Shown: positions 10,296 to 23,011 of the stretch, one piece after another | Position numbering within the stretch: position 1 is the first letter of the stretch | Layout of the letters: each line of letters begins with the position of its first letter | Position numbers and translations under genes: made by a program | From: Xylogone sp. PMI_703 | Taxonomy: Eukaryota > Ascomycota > Leotiomycetes | Direction of reading: 5' to 3' | DNA length: 64,000 bases | Assembly: GCA_021399445.1 (NCBI GenBank) | Contig: JAJTUQ010000005.1 | Span: 930,001-994,000 of the forward strand | Notes under the pieces: generated by a model | The model's database searches: none | Seen by the model: only the letters and a program-made list of their open reading frames with translations | Told to the model about the DNA's origin: nothing

Positions 10296-11864
10296 CTAGA
10301 GGATATACTCTCCGGCTATGGCCAGTAGAAGACCGAGACTAGCTAGGCCGCCAGAAATGAGTGTACTAGCAGCGGCATTCTTCTTAGAAGGAGAAGGCGT
10401 CGCACTTGCTGAAAGGGCAGTAGATGCTGCCACACTGACAGGACTTGGACCGGAGCTGGAACTTTCGCCACCAGCACTGCTAGTAATGTTCTCAAAGAAG
10501 ATATGCGGAGAAGCAGAGGGGTAGGAGCTGCTTGTTAAGCTACTACTCTTCGATGTTGTCGAAGTAAGACTTGAAGAGGTTGTGCTTGATTTCGTAGAAG
10601 AGGTAGCTTTTGTGGTGGAAGTTGTAGAGGTAGTAGTTGACGTGGTAGTAGTTGTGGTAGATGTGGTCGTGGTAGTAGTTGTGGTGGTCGTGGTGGTCGT
10701 AGTTGTTGTAGAAGAACTTTCAACCATAGCTACTTTGCCTGCTACCTTTGAGGATCCTGAGCTAGAATCACCATCACCAGCATTAAATACCACAATGTTA
10801 GCAGTCGATCCGCTCGGTACTGTAACAACACAGAAGTTTGCACCACCCGCACCACTAGCTGAATCAGGACTCGTTACACCCCCAATAGCAACTTTGCCGG
10901 GGTCAATAGAGCAAGGCAAGCCGTTGCAGCCACCACCGGGACATTCGATCTTAACCCCAAAAGTTGGTGCGGTGTCGCACTGGTTCGAATTTGTACAGAT
11001 GGGATTCCACCCGATCTTCACAAAGGTGTTTCCCGAGTCATCAGCATTCGCTCCGGCAACATATGGAGCCCAGTTTCCAATTGGTTTTGATCCATCACTC
11101 CAGACGCAGGCATCTGCTGTGTCGACTCCAGGGGGGTTGATATAATAGCTAAAACAAAAGGTCAATACTTGTATAAACAAAGTAGAGGAACAGGATTATC
11201 GTACTGTGCTGCTGTGCGACACCAGTAGTCCGGTCCTGGTACTGCTAATACAGCTGTGGTATCTACGGCTGTAGGGATTAACATGGCCTCATTGCCGGGC
11301 AGGACGGTTTGACAGAAGGATACAGTCTCCCCGCAGTCGTTCACAGCGATAACGGAACCAACACCATCCACACACCAAGGCTTATCCGGGAAGGGTTTCT
11401 CAATTTCGCCATCTGCATTGCAAAAAGCCCCGCCATCCTACAGATATTAGCCCGTGAAAAAGAAGCGTTCGGAGTGTTGAATGAAATACCATTGACAGAG
11501 GAAAGCTATACGAAGTTGCATCGGGACTCCATTGCATAGATACTTGTCCAGGAGGGCAGGCTACTGGGCAATACGAGTTTGGCTTGCACGGCTGGTCGGG
11601 ACTCATAGCCCATCCCGCATTCTGAGCATCAGGCGTAACAGCGACCAAGCCGGCATCCGTTGGGAAGGAACATGTGCCACGCTTCTTTAACTCTGGCTGC
11701 TGGCCCCCGCCTGCGCGTGGAGATTCATGTAGTACCGTATGCTGCTGGTGCCTCTTCCCTAGGCCTGTAAAACGCTGATGGCTATGTCCATGTTTGGCTT
11801 CGGACTGCAGCGACAGGAGAAGGACAGCGGCGCCTGCTGCGGTCTGGAGGTCCAAGAATCTCAT
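10296..11864 (-). CDS. SUN-family (GH132) secreted cell-wall protein, Thr-rich and probably GPI-anchored
   Basis: Predicted wall protein of the SUN/UTH1 group, a family with roles in septation and beta-glucan remodelling. Exons 11490-11864, 11205-11437 and 10296-11148 give 1461 bases and 486 residues. Features in order: signal peptide (AAGAAVLLLSLQSEA), possible Kex2 sites GKR and KKR, and a Cys-rich SUN domain. That domain runs from TCSFPTDAGLVAVTPDAQNAGWAM through WCVDGVGSV, FCQTVLPGNEAMLIP and YYINPPGVDTADACVW to the NIVVFNAGDGDSSS end. A nearly pure Thr/Ser stalk and a hydrophobic C-terminus (GLASLGLLLAIAG) typical of GPI attachment follow. Introns are 52 and 56 bases. The stalk's repetitive ACN codons create long meaningless open frames on the opposite strand. 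Confidence 0.88.
10600..10725 (-). repeat. Thr-codon tract inside the SUN-family gene
   Basis: A low-complexity run of ACN triplets (read on the minus strand) encodes about 40 Thr/Ser residues of the stalk. It is a likely site of length variation between strains. Confidence 0.8.
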
Positions 11865-13614
11865 CGTGAAAGTGTATACTCGAAGTGTACGGCTTGCTGG
11901 AGTGCCTGCTCGTCTTGACCGCTCGACCGCGTCGGGTTCAAGGTCTGAAGGAGACGGCTATGTACAGGACGTCGCCCGAATTCAATTGCAGGAGCAAGAG
12001 AGAAGAAAAGGATCGCACCAAGGAGAAGGGAACGAGTGACTCGAGTGAGTTGTCTACAAGACTCAAAAGAACGTCGTGGCGACAGAGCGACCAAAAGGAG
12101 CGACTATGGACAATAAGAAAGAGATGGAGACAAAACAGAGAGACCCACGAACCTGAAGAGGAGCGCCCATTCCTCCGTACCGCAACCCCCATAATGAAAC
12201 CAACGACAGCGACCAGGCCAGTTTTGCTGCTGTCTCCCTTCTCCAGGCCCCTGGTGTCCCCGGCTGCCGCACCGCAAGCGGATGGCCTGATCACTGATTG
12301 GGCCAAGTGCTGATTCCCCCTCTGCCTGTTCCTGCGCCAGAGGCGGCCACAGGAGAAATGAGCTGCAGGTCGAGGCCAGTCTCAACGTCGCATCCTGTTT
12401 GGCCCCGGTTGGCCCTTCCCCTGAGCGCTAGGCCTCTTCAGGAATGACTATTCCGCTTACAGCCACAGGCGGACGCTAGTGCACAAAGGGACCTCGGCCG
12501 TGCTTTTCCCAAACCAGCACAGGGCCAATGGCAGACAGCGGCGTGGCGAGCCAGAGGGCTCAGGTAATTTCCCAGTCGTGCTCTAGCAAATTTATCAGAC
12601 GAGGGACTGGAAATGCCTTCACGCGATTCTCTCTTCTCATTAGCCCTTTGCAGTTGCGGTAGCGTAAAGGTAATTACACCTTCGGCTATTCGCACTGCGG
12701 AGAGCTCTCAGACCCTATCCACAAAATCTTGTTTGTGCTGAGGGATAACAACAGCGTCACGACAATGTGCAAAGACTTAATCTTGTCTGCCTTGGCTTGG
12801 TGCTCGGGCTTGAAAGGCGACAATATGGGCAAATTCGCAATTTATTAGACAGTGAGGGGAACTTTGGCGCAGCCCCGATGTTTTCCACTGTAAAATTTGT
12901 TGTGCAGGACATCCTGTTACTTCCGAAAGAAGTCATCATAATCCGTACCTCCTTAGGCGTGCTAGACGGTCGATCTTTCCTACCCCTTGAACAGTGGTCG
13001 AGCTCGAATACGATGCTACAATGCAAGAATCGCGTTCATAGAGCTGGAAAAAATATTCAGCTGGCTGCATAGGTTAACTCCCTTAGAGTGGAGATGTTGT
13101 ATACCACGACCCTGTTCGTCTGATACATAGCTGGCGTACGGAGTATTCCATCTATAATAGGAATCTCAAGACTATGCTTGAGCAAAAGTCTAAAAATCAT
13201 CCTCTAGGATGATTGTACAAACATTTCGGCAGAATTAAGTACAGATGTATTTTCAACATTTCTACCAATCTCATTAGTTTGTGCAGAGCATACCAGGAAA
13301 GGATGGAGGCACAATACTACCGTCTTCTTGAGGATCCGGGACTTTGAGTCAGACTCCATATTAGCCAGACTTGGTATATGACATGTGGGAACTTCAGCCA
13401 CCAGAAATCTCAGTAAAAGGCGTAAGTGCCCGTATGGTGTAAGAACTTTGTTCCATGCCCACATGAAGGCTGATGTTTGACCGAATTTGGTTGGGTATGA
13501 TCGACGTCATTCGACTGTACAGCCTCGCCAGCCTTGCAGCTCCCCACTGCCTCGGCGCAACGTCTGTACCTTTTGTCTATCTTTTCTTTTTATTAAAGAG
13601 GAAAGTAAGAGAAT
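11865..13614. other. Long intergenic region between divergent genes
   Basis: About 1.75 kb upstream of both the SUN-family gene and PPM1. The part 11.9-12.7 kb looks richer in G/C and purines than its surroundings, and open frames overlap on both strands there without protein features. I treat it as promoter and leader sequence, though a small unrecognised gene cannot be excluded. Confidence 0.45.
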
Positions 13615-14867
13615 ATGTCAGCACCACAGATTCCAAACCTCCTATCCTTACGAGGAAGTAGAGGCAGGGGCCGTGGTCGAGCTCGTGGTGGCCATCCAGC
13701 AAATTCCTTAAGATCAGCGACTCAGACCGATGAGACGATCCAAGGCACAGATACAGATGCTGCAGTCTCACGCCTGAGTGCCGTCAATTTAGGGTATCTC
13801 GAGGATCGATATGCTAACCACTTCGTCAGTGGACCCCCGACTCGGAGGTTACCGATCATCAATCGAGGTAAGCCCCAATCTCTGTCAAACTTCGGATATG
13901 TAGAGTCGGATTTACTTATCTCTTGACTCCAACTCACATCGAGAATCTTTGAATAGGAACGTATACTCGCACCTCAGCCCTTGACCTACTAATAAACTCC
14001 TTTCTTTCATCTGACCCAAGCACACCAACACCATCATCTCCATCTGGCATTGATACGCAACCGCAAATCAGACAAATCATCTCGTTAGGAGCTGGGTCAG
14101 ATACCCGTTACTTCCGAATACGAGATCAAAAATTGCACCAGCACGTCATTTATCATGAGTTTGATTTCCCCCGCATCACTGAAATCAAATACAGGATCGT
14201 GCAAAACAGTCCACTTCTACGCAGCCAGAACGTTTTTCAGAAGTTCGACGGGCCGAACGCTGGAGAATTGAACGGTCAAGCTTCAGAGTGGGGATACCTA
14301 CACACGGCTGACGGCAAGGATCAATGGGGGTACATCTGCCATCCACTTGACCTGCGAAATCTCACCTCGCTTCCTTCGCTGCAGACTTTGCGGAGTCTCC
14401 GAGGTGATATTCCCACATTGATCATCTCCGAGTGCTGCCTATGTTACCTAGAAGTCGACACGGCAAGAGATGTCATAAAATGGTTCTGTGATAAGATACC
14501 ATCAGCAGGAATCATCTTATATGAACCAATCGGATCACATGACTCATTTGGACAAATGATGGTTGCAAATCTTGCAGCTCGGAATATAGTCATGCCTACT
14601 GTTCAGAAGTACAAGACCCTAGATGATCAGAAAGAGCGTCTAGCGGAGCTAGGGTTTGGGCACCCTGAGGGTGCTCAGAAAGCGGTGAGTATTGAACATA
14701 TTTGGAATAAATGGATTCCAGACGAGGAGAAACGCAGAGTCAACCAACTCGAGGGTTTAGATGAAGTTGAGGAATGGGAATTACTAGCTAAGCATTATGG
14801 CGTGGTTTGGGGCTGGACCGGTGGATCAGAATGGAGCAGCTGGGAAGGATTACCTGTCGTGACTTAA
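13615..14867 (+). CDS. PPM1: Leucine carboxyl methyltransferase 1 (PP2A methyltransferase)
   Basis: SAM-dependent enzyme that methylates the C-terminal leucine of the PP2A catalytic subunit. Exons 13615-13867 and 13957-14867 (intron 89 bases) encode 387 residues. A Gly/Arg-rich N-terminal extension ([12 protein letters not shown]) precedes the family block [18 protein letters not shown] and [18 protein letters not shown]. The SAM-binding motif is [15 protein letters not shown]. Downstream come [13 protein letters not shown] and the [14 protein letters not shown] segment, both characteristic of LCMT1. The Arg/Gly-rich start is common in fungal members and does not weaken the call. Confidence 0.93.
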
Positions 14868-15152
14868 GAATCAGCTATTTCCAAACCAAGTGGGGAGTCA
14901 AAATAGGAAATTTCAGCTCGTCACCAAAGAGCTGAATGAGTTTGGGCAGTTGAGCTGCATACACCATACCAATTTCAAGGTAAAGTTTGGTATATCATTA
15001 CTTAATTTGCTTCATCGCCTTCATTGCCATACTATTTTTATACTCCTCTTATACGCGGTCAAGGATATTAGTCGTCTATCTTCATTCTTTTTGTAATCCA
15101 AGCCTTTTGCTCATACCTCAGCTCGGAGCGTTATCATAGACAGTTCCCACAA
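14868..15152. other. Convergent spacer
   Basis: Between the 3' ends of PPM1 (+) and the bZIP gene (-); AT-rich with no feature seen. Confidence 0.6.
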
Positions 15153-16162
15153 TCAAAAGTCAAGCACAAGCTTCTTCTCCCCCCTCTTCTCTCTCCAAAA
15201 ATTAGTACTCCTCAAGAGCTCCTCGCAACCGACAAACAACCTCTTCCACTTTCGAGCAAAAGCTTCGTCTACCTCCCAACTTCCAGGGAGTGATGGATCA
15301 CTCCAGACAATCAACCCTGTCCTCCCACCTAAAGTTCCTCCAGTCACTACCCTGCACTCATCGCTATGTTCCTTGACTCGGGAGAGGAGATTGGAGCGAT
15401 CGAGAGTAGGATCAAAATCTACGCCATATATCATGTCAAGACAGAGTTCTACATCGTCAAAGGTATCCTGCTGCAAGATGATGTTATCCCGTAATCGAGC
15501 TGAGGGCAAGATGTCGTATTCAGGATGATGAGGGATAGTTCTTTGTACTTGAGTGGGACGTAATAACGGTGGAAAGGAGGAGATGTGTTTGTTCGATACT
15601 GAGTCTGAATGGGAGGTAAGGTTACCACATCCGTCAACAAATGGAGATGGAATATCGTCGGCCATCCTGTCCGGGTTTATGCCAAGCCTCAATATGTTCT
15701 CTGTCATGGCTCGTACTAGGTTAAAGTGTAGAAGAGTAAGGAGGTAGTGGTCTGACGAGAGCGGTGTCATATTCGAGGAGGCAAACGATGAAAATGAAGC
15801 TGCTCTAATGACATTGAGACGACTTATGGGGTGCATGCAGAATCCAGGTGGCTGAATGACATTTGCTACCGAAGGATATGGATTGAGTTTATCCTGCTTT
15901 CTTCTCCCTGTTTAAGAAAGATGTCCCGAGTCAGTCCCCATGAGCGTTACATATCGATTATCTCAGAGTGTTCTTGGAGCTTCTTACTTCGAGCCCGTTG
16001 GTTTAAACGATTCTGCAACTTTCGTCTCAACACCCAATTTGATTTACCTGTCCAATCCTCGCCCGCATCTCGAATCTCATACTGTTGTGGTACAGGGAGA
16101 CTAAGTCCCACCTCTATGGCAATAGAAGGGCTGGCTGGATCGATATTTTGTACGAGATCCAT
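15153..16162 (-). CDS. bZIP-type transcription factor with DUF3425 domain
   Basis: Putative nuclear regulator. Exon 1 starts at ATG 16162 and carries a compact bZIP basic region, RRKLQNRLNQRARSKK, at about residues 46-61. That is the sequence style of DUF3425 bZIP proteins, which often lack a long leucine zipper. The remainder (about 15153-15910) encodes the DUF3425-like domain, with the N-terminal LNPYPSVANVIQPPGFCMHPISR, a central HYLLTLLHFNLVRAMTENILRLGI helix pair and a C-terminal AFARKWKRLFVGCEELL segment. A short intron lies near 15911-15951, with donor GTAACG and one of two nearby AG acceptors. I cannot fix the acceptor, so the length is about 325-330 residues. Targets are unknown. Confidence 0.8.
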
Positions 16163-17335
16163 TGATTATATGTCAGGAGAATCTTTAAGCATGCTTATAC
16201 ACTGCAATCAATTAACAGATATTTAAGATTCTAGGTTGGTTTCAAGAGAGGAAGTCTTGAAGTTTCGATTGAAGCACCTGAGGCATCAATAGCCTCTAAA
16301 CTCCGTCCAGTAATTCCGTACGTTGCAATTATGAGTGGAAGTTGCTTTAAAGGGATTTGAACTAGTACAGTGCTTCAGTAGATATTACTTTAGAGAAATT
16401 TCTACAGTGGTATCTAGAACTTTATAGCAAAATAGTTGACAGTACGTATCCTAAATACATCTTTACTTACCTCAAACATCACCACAGATTGTGATAAGTA
16501 ACAAAAACCACGGATATGGATTATAATATAAACTGACACGAACCAGTCAAAATCTAATACAAAAATGTAGTTGTAAGACAAAAAAAAGAATAATCCTTCA
16601 CAGAAGGCAAAAGAGTTTTGACCATACAGCTATGAGTGTGCTGTATGTCCTACATCTCCCCTAACCATATGTTGAATACAGCTAGGATTGGCATTTACCT
16701 CCTCGCCCAGCAACAGATTGACCTGACATTATACCATCACGGCCTCCTTGCTGCTTTTGTTGGAAACCATGTTTCCTATTTGGGGTTATATAGAACAGTG
16801 GTGATTCTTGGCAACGGTAGGGAGGTTCGCTAGTGAGGTTCAGTCAACTGCAAGGCTACCATGCCTAACTTGCCATTTAGTTTATTGCATAGCGCACGCT
16901 AGATCAGATATCAAATTAGAACTATTCTATTAGCTTAGGCACTGAACTAAAAATGTCCTACATTGCTATAAATCACATCCTAGAGTCTCGCAAAGATGTT
17001 CTACGGTATCTAACCATAAAGCATAGGTAAGTCCTTACAGAATGCAAAGACCTACAATGCTACTATCTGTATAAAACTTTATCGACAAAGTCTAAGGTCT
17101 CAATTACAGAAGCACATTCCCCTCGCATGTCATGTGCTCTACTAGAAGAGTATGGCACTCGTGGCATTGTCTTCTGCTGTGAACTAGATATAGTCACTCA
17201 GTGGTGTATGAAGAATAATGCTCTCTAAGCCTGTTACATGTTTTCCCACTATGCATGAAGCCTCACATCAGCGTGTCCTGATACTGTGGTTTTCTAGCCA
17301 AGATCTGCAAGGTAAGGTTAATAGCCATATCAGAA
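16163..17335. other. AT-rich intergenic region
   Basis: About 1.2 kb between the bZIP gene's start and the 3' end of ATG22. No gene, tRNA or clear repeat was recognised. Confidence 0.55.
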
Positions 17336-19276
17336 TCAGCTATGGTTAGCTAATAGCCCCTCAGCTTCTTGGATTCCACCATTACCCTCCCTTATATTCT
17401 CATCACTACCTGATAACTTCTTCAAAATGCCTGCCATGCGAAGAGCATCTTCTTTCCCTTTGTCTACGTTGACTATCCAGAGAATTGGAGCTGTCAAAGC
17501 TATCAGAACAGCCAAAAACCCAAACGCTGGTCGGATCTTTCCAGTAGCATCAATAATCATCCCTGCGATCGTCGGACCAACAGCGGAGCTTCCCTTATCT
17601 GTAATGGCGTATAAAGCATAAAATGCCGCCTCACTTCCTGGAGGTATAAGGAGTCCAAAGAATGACCGAGAGAAAGAGTTTATCCCGCCCATGACAAAGC
17701 CAAAAACTACGGCTAGTGGAAATATTTCCCATGGTTGTTGCAAGCCGCCAACTCCCCAAGATTGGATGAATGGCAGATAGCCCATCAATCCGTAAAGTGG
17801 GATGAGCTCTAGAACTATCACACAGAGAACAAGTGTGTGACGAGACTCTAGTGAGAACCTTCGAGCAATGATAGGCCAAAGCATTGCCCCGGAAAATGCA
17901 GACGCCATAGTAGTGATAGAAAGTAGAGCAACAGCAACGGTGCTCAGTTTCAGCTCTGTACGAGCAAAGAGGATAGCAGTAGCATTGACAGTAGATATAG
18001 CATCAGATAGAAGAAACCAAGAAATGAGATATACAGCCATCTGCCGAAGTTTGACGGCAATCTTGATGGTCTTCCATAACGAAGACCAGGCAAAAGTAAA
18101 ATACGACCAAAAAGCGCGCCAGTTACTCTTGGTATCAGGCAAAACCGAATATAGTGGTGGACCGGGGCGATCGCGGAGCCACATTTGAGTCGGTATTGTG
18201 AATCCAAGCCACCATAAACCGACGAAGAACAGGACAATGCGGAGAGACAAGGTAGATGAAGAAGAGAAGAAGCTGATTTTTGACATGACGAAGAGCATGA
18301 CTACGCAGATTAACTGGACTGATACTGCTGCTGCATAGCCAATCCCAGTGGCTCTAGATGAGAACTTTGTTGAGAGTTGAAGTTCTACCGAATCCGGACT
18401 AGAGTCTGATTTCTTCGATGGTATATTGACATAGTCTTCGGGTTCAAGATCGATGGATAAAGAGTCCCTGTCGTCCGATTGAAGATTTTCCAAAGGAACA
18501 GATTCAGGGTCATCTTTGGAATTATTTCCTCTAGTGCTAATCGATGGATGGTTCGCTACGAGCACTGGCAGAAAAGAGTTGAATAATACAAATGACGATC
18601 CCATGGATACTACACCTATAATTGTTAGGAAAGACCCGACAATAAATATCTTCGGTACAACAAAAATAAAAAACATGGCTGATATCGATCCGGTGAAGGC
18701 GAATCCAACCAGCAACCTTTTTCGATAATTACCTTGGAATTCGATATTAGCTCTCTCATCGTGAACGAAAATATCGTCAGTTACACATACCATAATCTGC
18801 TAAAGAACTGAATGATATAAGAGCAAAGGCCTGAATCAAAACGCCTAGGGAAAAAGTATACATCGCAAAACTAGAGGTTGTAACATCTGATCCAAAAATC
18901 CGGACCACACATTGGTCAGCAGGTCTTTCAGCCTCTCTTGCGAGCAACCTCCCCAAAGATCGACTTGGGCTGCTTGATACTGGAGGTGCACTGGCAGTAC
19001 ATGGAGTAGTTTTATCTGAAAAGAATACTCCTCGCTCTCGAGCCAATTGCTCGAGAGTCACGGGAAGGAATGATCCTACAGATAACGTCAGCCGATGAGA
19101 TTGTAGGAAGTTTCTAACCAGGAAAATATATATTTACCAACTCCGCAAACTGCAAATACTTCGGCCGCAATCATATAGGCATACCAACCCCATAACTCCC
19201 TCTGGGTCGTAACAGTGGTATCCTCACCCTCATATCGCGGGGCGCGCCGGGAGCGCTGCCCCTCCGTTGCAACCAT
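17336..19276 (-). CDS. ATG22: Vacuolar amino-acid effluxer Atg22
   Basis: Multi-pass vacuolar membrane protein of the MFS type that recycles amino acids after autophagic breakdown. Exons 19138-19276, 18791-19075 and 17336-18732 (introns 62 and 58 bases) total 1821 bases and 606 residues. The N-terminus [35 protein letters not shown] is the family signature. A loop insertion with DQCVVRIFG follows, then about eleven more hydrophobic segments, including SFGLLIPPGSEAAFYALYAITDKGSSAVGP. A long polar cytoplasmic loop lies near residues 235-290. Length and topology match the family, and identification is secure. Confidence 0.93.
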
Positions 19277-20160
19277 GATAAAATGCTCGTGCTTAAGCCA
19301 AAAACGTCAATTGAATGCTATGGAACCATTTCTAGTATTACAATTGTAAACGTAAACGAGGGCATCAAGGAAAATCTATTGAAATATGATCTCGTAAGGC
19401 GTAGCTATGATTGATTACTGTACGGGCACATAACACGGCTAAGCCGGAAGCCGAAACAGTTAATTGACGCATTGCTTGTATCACGTGTCAGCAATGCTGG
19501 TCATATCCTTTTTGATTGGTTGGAGCAAGACAAGAAATTATACTTTCAATATGAAATATTATAATGATAAAAGTGATGATTCAGATGAAGAGGCTCCGAA
19601 ATAGATATTTTTGAATGGTCTAAAAGCGCTTGCGCATTTCTGTGGGCCACTTGGGGCGCACACACACGGACAGCTCAGTGCAACACGGCTACGTCAACTA
19701 GCTGCACAGACCTGCACAACATCAAGCCACTGCTTAAACTTTCGATAATTATGGTGGGGATGGGATTTAGAAAATATGTTGCATTGAAGTATTCAAACCT
19801 AATATGTGCTGTTCGATTTCATTAAAGACGGGGCTTCGATGTGCATTTTAAAAGTAAGCCAGGGGTAGGTTTTCCAACTTACGAAAGCGGGCTTGAACGA
19901 GGATCAGAGAGACACTAGTCGTCTGTCGTTCTACATTCCGGGCTATTTTGAGCGTGAAGTCCTTTGGGGTTCATATACAAGTTACACAAGTGTGATTAGA
20001 ACGGACTTATGATATTGCTGTGCATATGTTCTCCCTTGCTGCTCCCATGTACACTTGTAGCTCTGACGACATCTTGCCAGACCCGATGCTGGTATGGATG
20101 ACGTCTTGTTATAGTGAACTTAACATTTAATCCACAACAATTGCCACAAGCACAATAAAC
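19277..20160. other. Intergenic region between divergent genes
   Basis: Promoter region of ATG22 and of the DUF1264 gene. No coding feature is supported in it. Confidence 0.55.
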
Positions 20161-21226
20161 ATGAGCCTTTCTCAAATAAAGCAATTTTTGAGTGCATGGT
20201 CGAATTCGATATTCGGAACAATGGATTCCTCAATTTCATTTTTCTTCAATATTGGGCAGTTATTCCTGGGTAGAGGCAATCTAGGAGGAAACAAAATAAA
20301 TTCAGATCCCGTATGTCAGTTTCTTGTTTTTTCATTGTCAAATAGAAACATGCTTAGAGTAGCTCCATGAACTTGCAACCATAACTTACAGGCGGTTAAA
20401 CCATTTTTGAGGAGCGAAATGTAATCGTCAAAATACCCAACTAACAAATGTTCAGGCCTTCAGACCACTTCATGGAGTTTGTGAATTCCTAAACGCCGTG
20501 CATATCTATGCCGATGAAGCCCGGCAAGGTGTGGTTAGGCACGTAGAAGCACATCATTACTGTTCGCATGTGGGTAAAGGTACGAGATCTTCACCTGGGG
20601 CCAGCCAGAGCATCCAATTCCAGTACCTGCCTACTAACTTATACTGACAGATCTCCGCCAATGCTTAATATATGATTCTGCCAGACAAGATGCACGATTA
20701 ATAGGTGTTGAGTATATGATTCCCAAACACGTCTACGAAACCCTAGACCCAGAAGAGCAGAAGTTCTGGCATTCACATGAGTATGAAGTCAGCTCCGGTA
20801 TGCTTGTAATGCCAAAGCCCCAGGAAGCAACGGTAGACAACTGGGAGAAGATGGAATTGGAGGCAATGAAACAAGTTGTTGGACTATATGGAAAGACGTG
20901 GCATTTTTGGCAGATTGACAAGGGAGACGAACTACCACTTGGTAAGCTTGACCAATGTCATGCATCTGAATTTTAGAATTATCTTTCATTCTTTTCTGAA
21001 ATTCCAAGCTAATGCGAGCAATGTCCGGAATGTAGGAGTACCGAAGCTTATGGGAGCCTTGGTCAAGGATGGTCAGCTGGACTTGGACAAGGAGTTGGAA
21101 TCGCGTAACAAGAGGTATGATGTTGACCACAAGGAAAAGGCAAAGCGGCGGGCAGATGCAGGAATCGAGGGGCCTGGAGTGCATCCTAATGCTGATATCT
21201 GGTGGAAGGAAAGTGGTGCGGTCTAG
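20161..21226 (+). CDS. DUF1264 / oil-body-associated (OBAP)-like protein
   Basis: Member of the DUF1264 family; plant relatives associate with lipid droplets, while the biochemical role in fungi is unknown. Exons 20161-20310, 20456-20579, 20651-20941 and 21036-21226 total 756 bases and 251 residues. The family core is clear: HGVCEFLNAVHIYADEARQ, EAHHYCSHV, DLRQCLIYDS, ARLIGVEYMIP, the FWHSHEYEVSSGMLVMP block and GLYGKTWHFWQIDKGDELPLG. The first exon (MSLSQIKQFLSAWSNSIFG) is less conserved and its link across a 145-base intron is the weakest join. The rest is secure. Conserved His residues (HHYCSH, WHSHE) suggest a metal- or ligand-binding site, but that is inference. Confidence 0.85.
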
Positions 21227-21419
21227 CTGACTAGGAAGATGATGACTGAGAAGTCATTATGATATTTTAATTGTACATTTAAGGCAAAGCAGGTTATGAA
21301 AATGCTATTTTGCTGAGAGATGCTCCAGTTATATGCCTGTACTATATCTTGACATAGATTTGTATATGTAGATTTTTCATTTCCCATTATCCCCACTACA
21401 AATGTATAGGGGTCTCATA

Positions 21420-23011
21420 TTAATCGTTATTCGTCTTCTTTTTCGGCGGACGACCCGTCATCTTTACTTTTTCTAGTCGCCACTCACATTGATCAGCAAA
21501 TTCACAGATCTGGCATTTGAATGCCTCTTGAATTGCAACACCTTCGGGTTTTCTTTCACCCTTCCACCACTCTAGTTCCCGTTTCACATATTCATCCAAG
21601 GCGACCTTATCCATCAGGAACGACTTATTTCCAACGACCTTACCATCGATGCTTGATCTATATTCTGCATTCAGAATGGGGCTAAGTGTTTTATCAGCAT
21701 CGAAGGTCCTTTGAAACTCAGTAATCATGAGAGCCCAAAGTTTGGAGAGAGAATTATATGCAAGAAGAGTAGAAATGCCATCTTTATCCGTTTCCATATC
21801 ACCGTCTTGAGATAAGTGCGATGATGCATCGTAAAAAACGTCATCAAGCCTTCCGGTATTCACAATAAAAGAGTCAGAGAAAGGTGCGTTGACGTCAAGA
21901 TTATAACGAGATGATATTATGCTGAAGTCAACTTCGTTGCTCGCAAGTCTGTTGAGGAGATCGTAATACAACATAAGTTGCATCCGTGTAGGGCGAAAGG
22001 CAACCCCGGATGGTAGAGTCTTGGCCAGCCGCGTTTTCACATCGGTAATATATATCCTCTGTGATGTTATCGGAGTCCCGTTGAGGTGATCGTCATGTCC
22101 AACTTGAAGGCTTTCTTCTAGAGTTGTATCCGGACAATTGAAGGAAAGTTCGTCGATTACGCCGTTAACAAGAAGACCATCCACTGTTCCCCATACCTCT
22201 AGCTCTCTTGTTAGGCCCTCGAACCGTAAGGTGCGCAGTCCTATGATGACGTTCCATAATCGGAGGGCCCATTTCTCCTCTTCTGTTTCGACATCAATTT
22301 GCACAGTAGTATGTACTTCTGATTCAAGCTTTTGATGAACTTCGCTTCCGCGTCTCATTGCTGGAGTTGGATCTTTCCTCCCATACTTGGTCCGTGTCAG
22401 CGTGTACCAATACTGCAATTCACACCAAGCTGGAGACACCAGATCTGTTACTGATAGAGGTTTCTTAGGCGGAGTGCGAAACCGTTGAAGGGGAGAGCGA
22501 GTATTTCTAGATCCATTACGAGGTGAAGCCGCCGCTGCAGATCCTCTATTTTGAGATTTTACATCTGGAGGCAGCAGCTGGCTAGCTGCACGTAGCTTAA
22601 GCGTCAGTCAGATCAACTAAAATCTCCAGAATCAATATGTTCTATATACTCACACCGTGCTGAGATAGCTGTCTCCAAGTTAATTGACTGCTGGGCCTCC
22701 GTAGCATTGCTGTCTGCGCCACGGATTGTCCCATCATCCTCAACTCGCGTGTCAAAAGAGATATCTTCAATATCCTTCAGAGGTAAGGTAACAGTGGTTG
22801 TTGTTGTGGAAATAAGTTGAAGAATGATCTCCTCTTGTTCAGGTGAGAATTCTGATCCGTAATCACTTTCATCATCATTCAATAATGCAATGGCAGGGCT
22901 CGCCATGCCAGCGGGTACGTTTCCTGGTCCATGAAAGGACAAGGTCTGTTGCGGTGGCAATGATGATAAGATCTTGCTTGAAGTTTTTATCGATAAGGGA
23001 AAACGCGCCAT
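21420..23011 (-). CDS. EXO5: Exonuclease V (Exo5/Dem1), iron-sulfur 5' exonuclease
   Basis: Single-strand 5' exonuclease of the PD-(D/E)XK class, mitochondrial in yeast. Exons 22656-23011 and 21420-22581 give 1518 bases and 505 residues. The N-terminus (MARFPLSIKTSSKILSS) is basic and could be a mitochondrial presequence. The core starts SVTDLVSPAWCELQYWY, where the Cys is the first cluster ligand. Then follow the RRGSEVHQKLE helix, nuclease residues around VIDELSF and YITDVKTR, and RPTRMQLMLYYDLLNRL. The C-terminal CQICEFADQC supplies three more Cys ligands. The intron (22582-22655) ends with two AGs, and the first would give an in-frame stop, so the second is used. The gene is divergent from the F-box gene. 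Confidence 0.93.

Noticed and set aside
10582..11145. Val-rich plus-strand open frame
   Set aside because: Mirror image of the Thr-codon tract and exon 3 of the SUN-family gene.
11794..12700. Several overlapping open frames on both strands
   Set aside because: Composition-driven; none has a signal, domain or consistent codon pattern, and they overlap each other.
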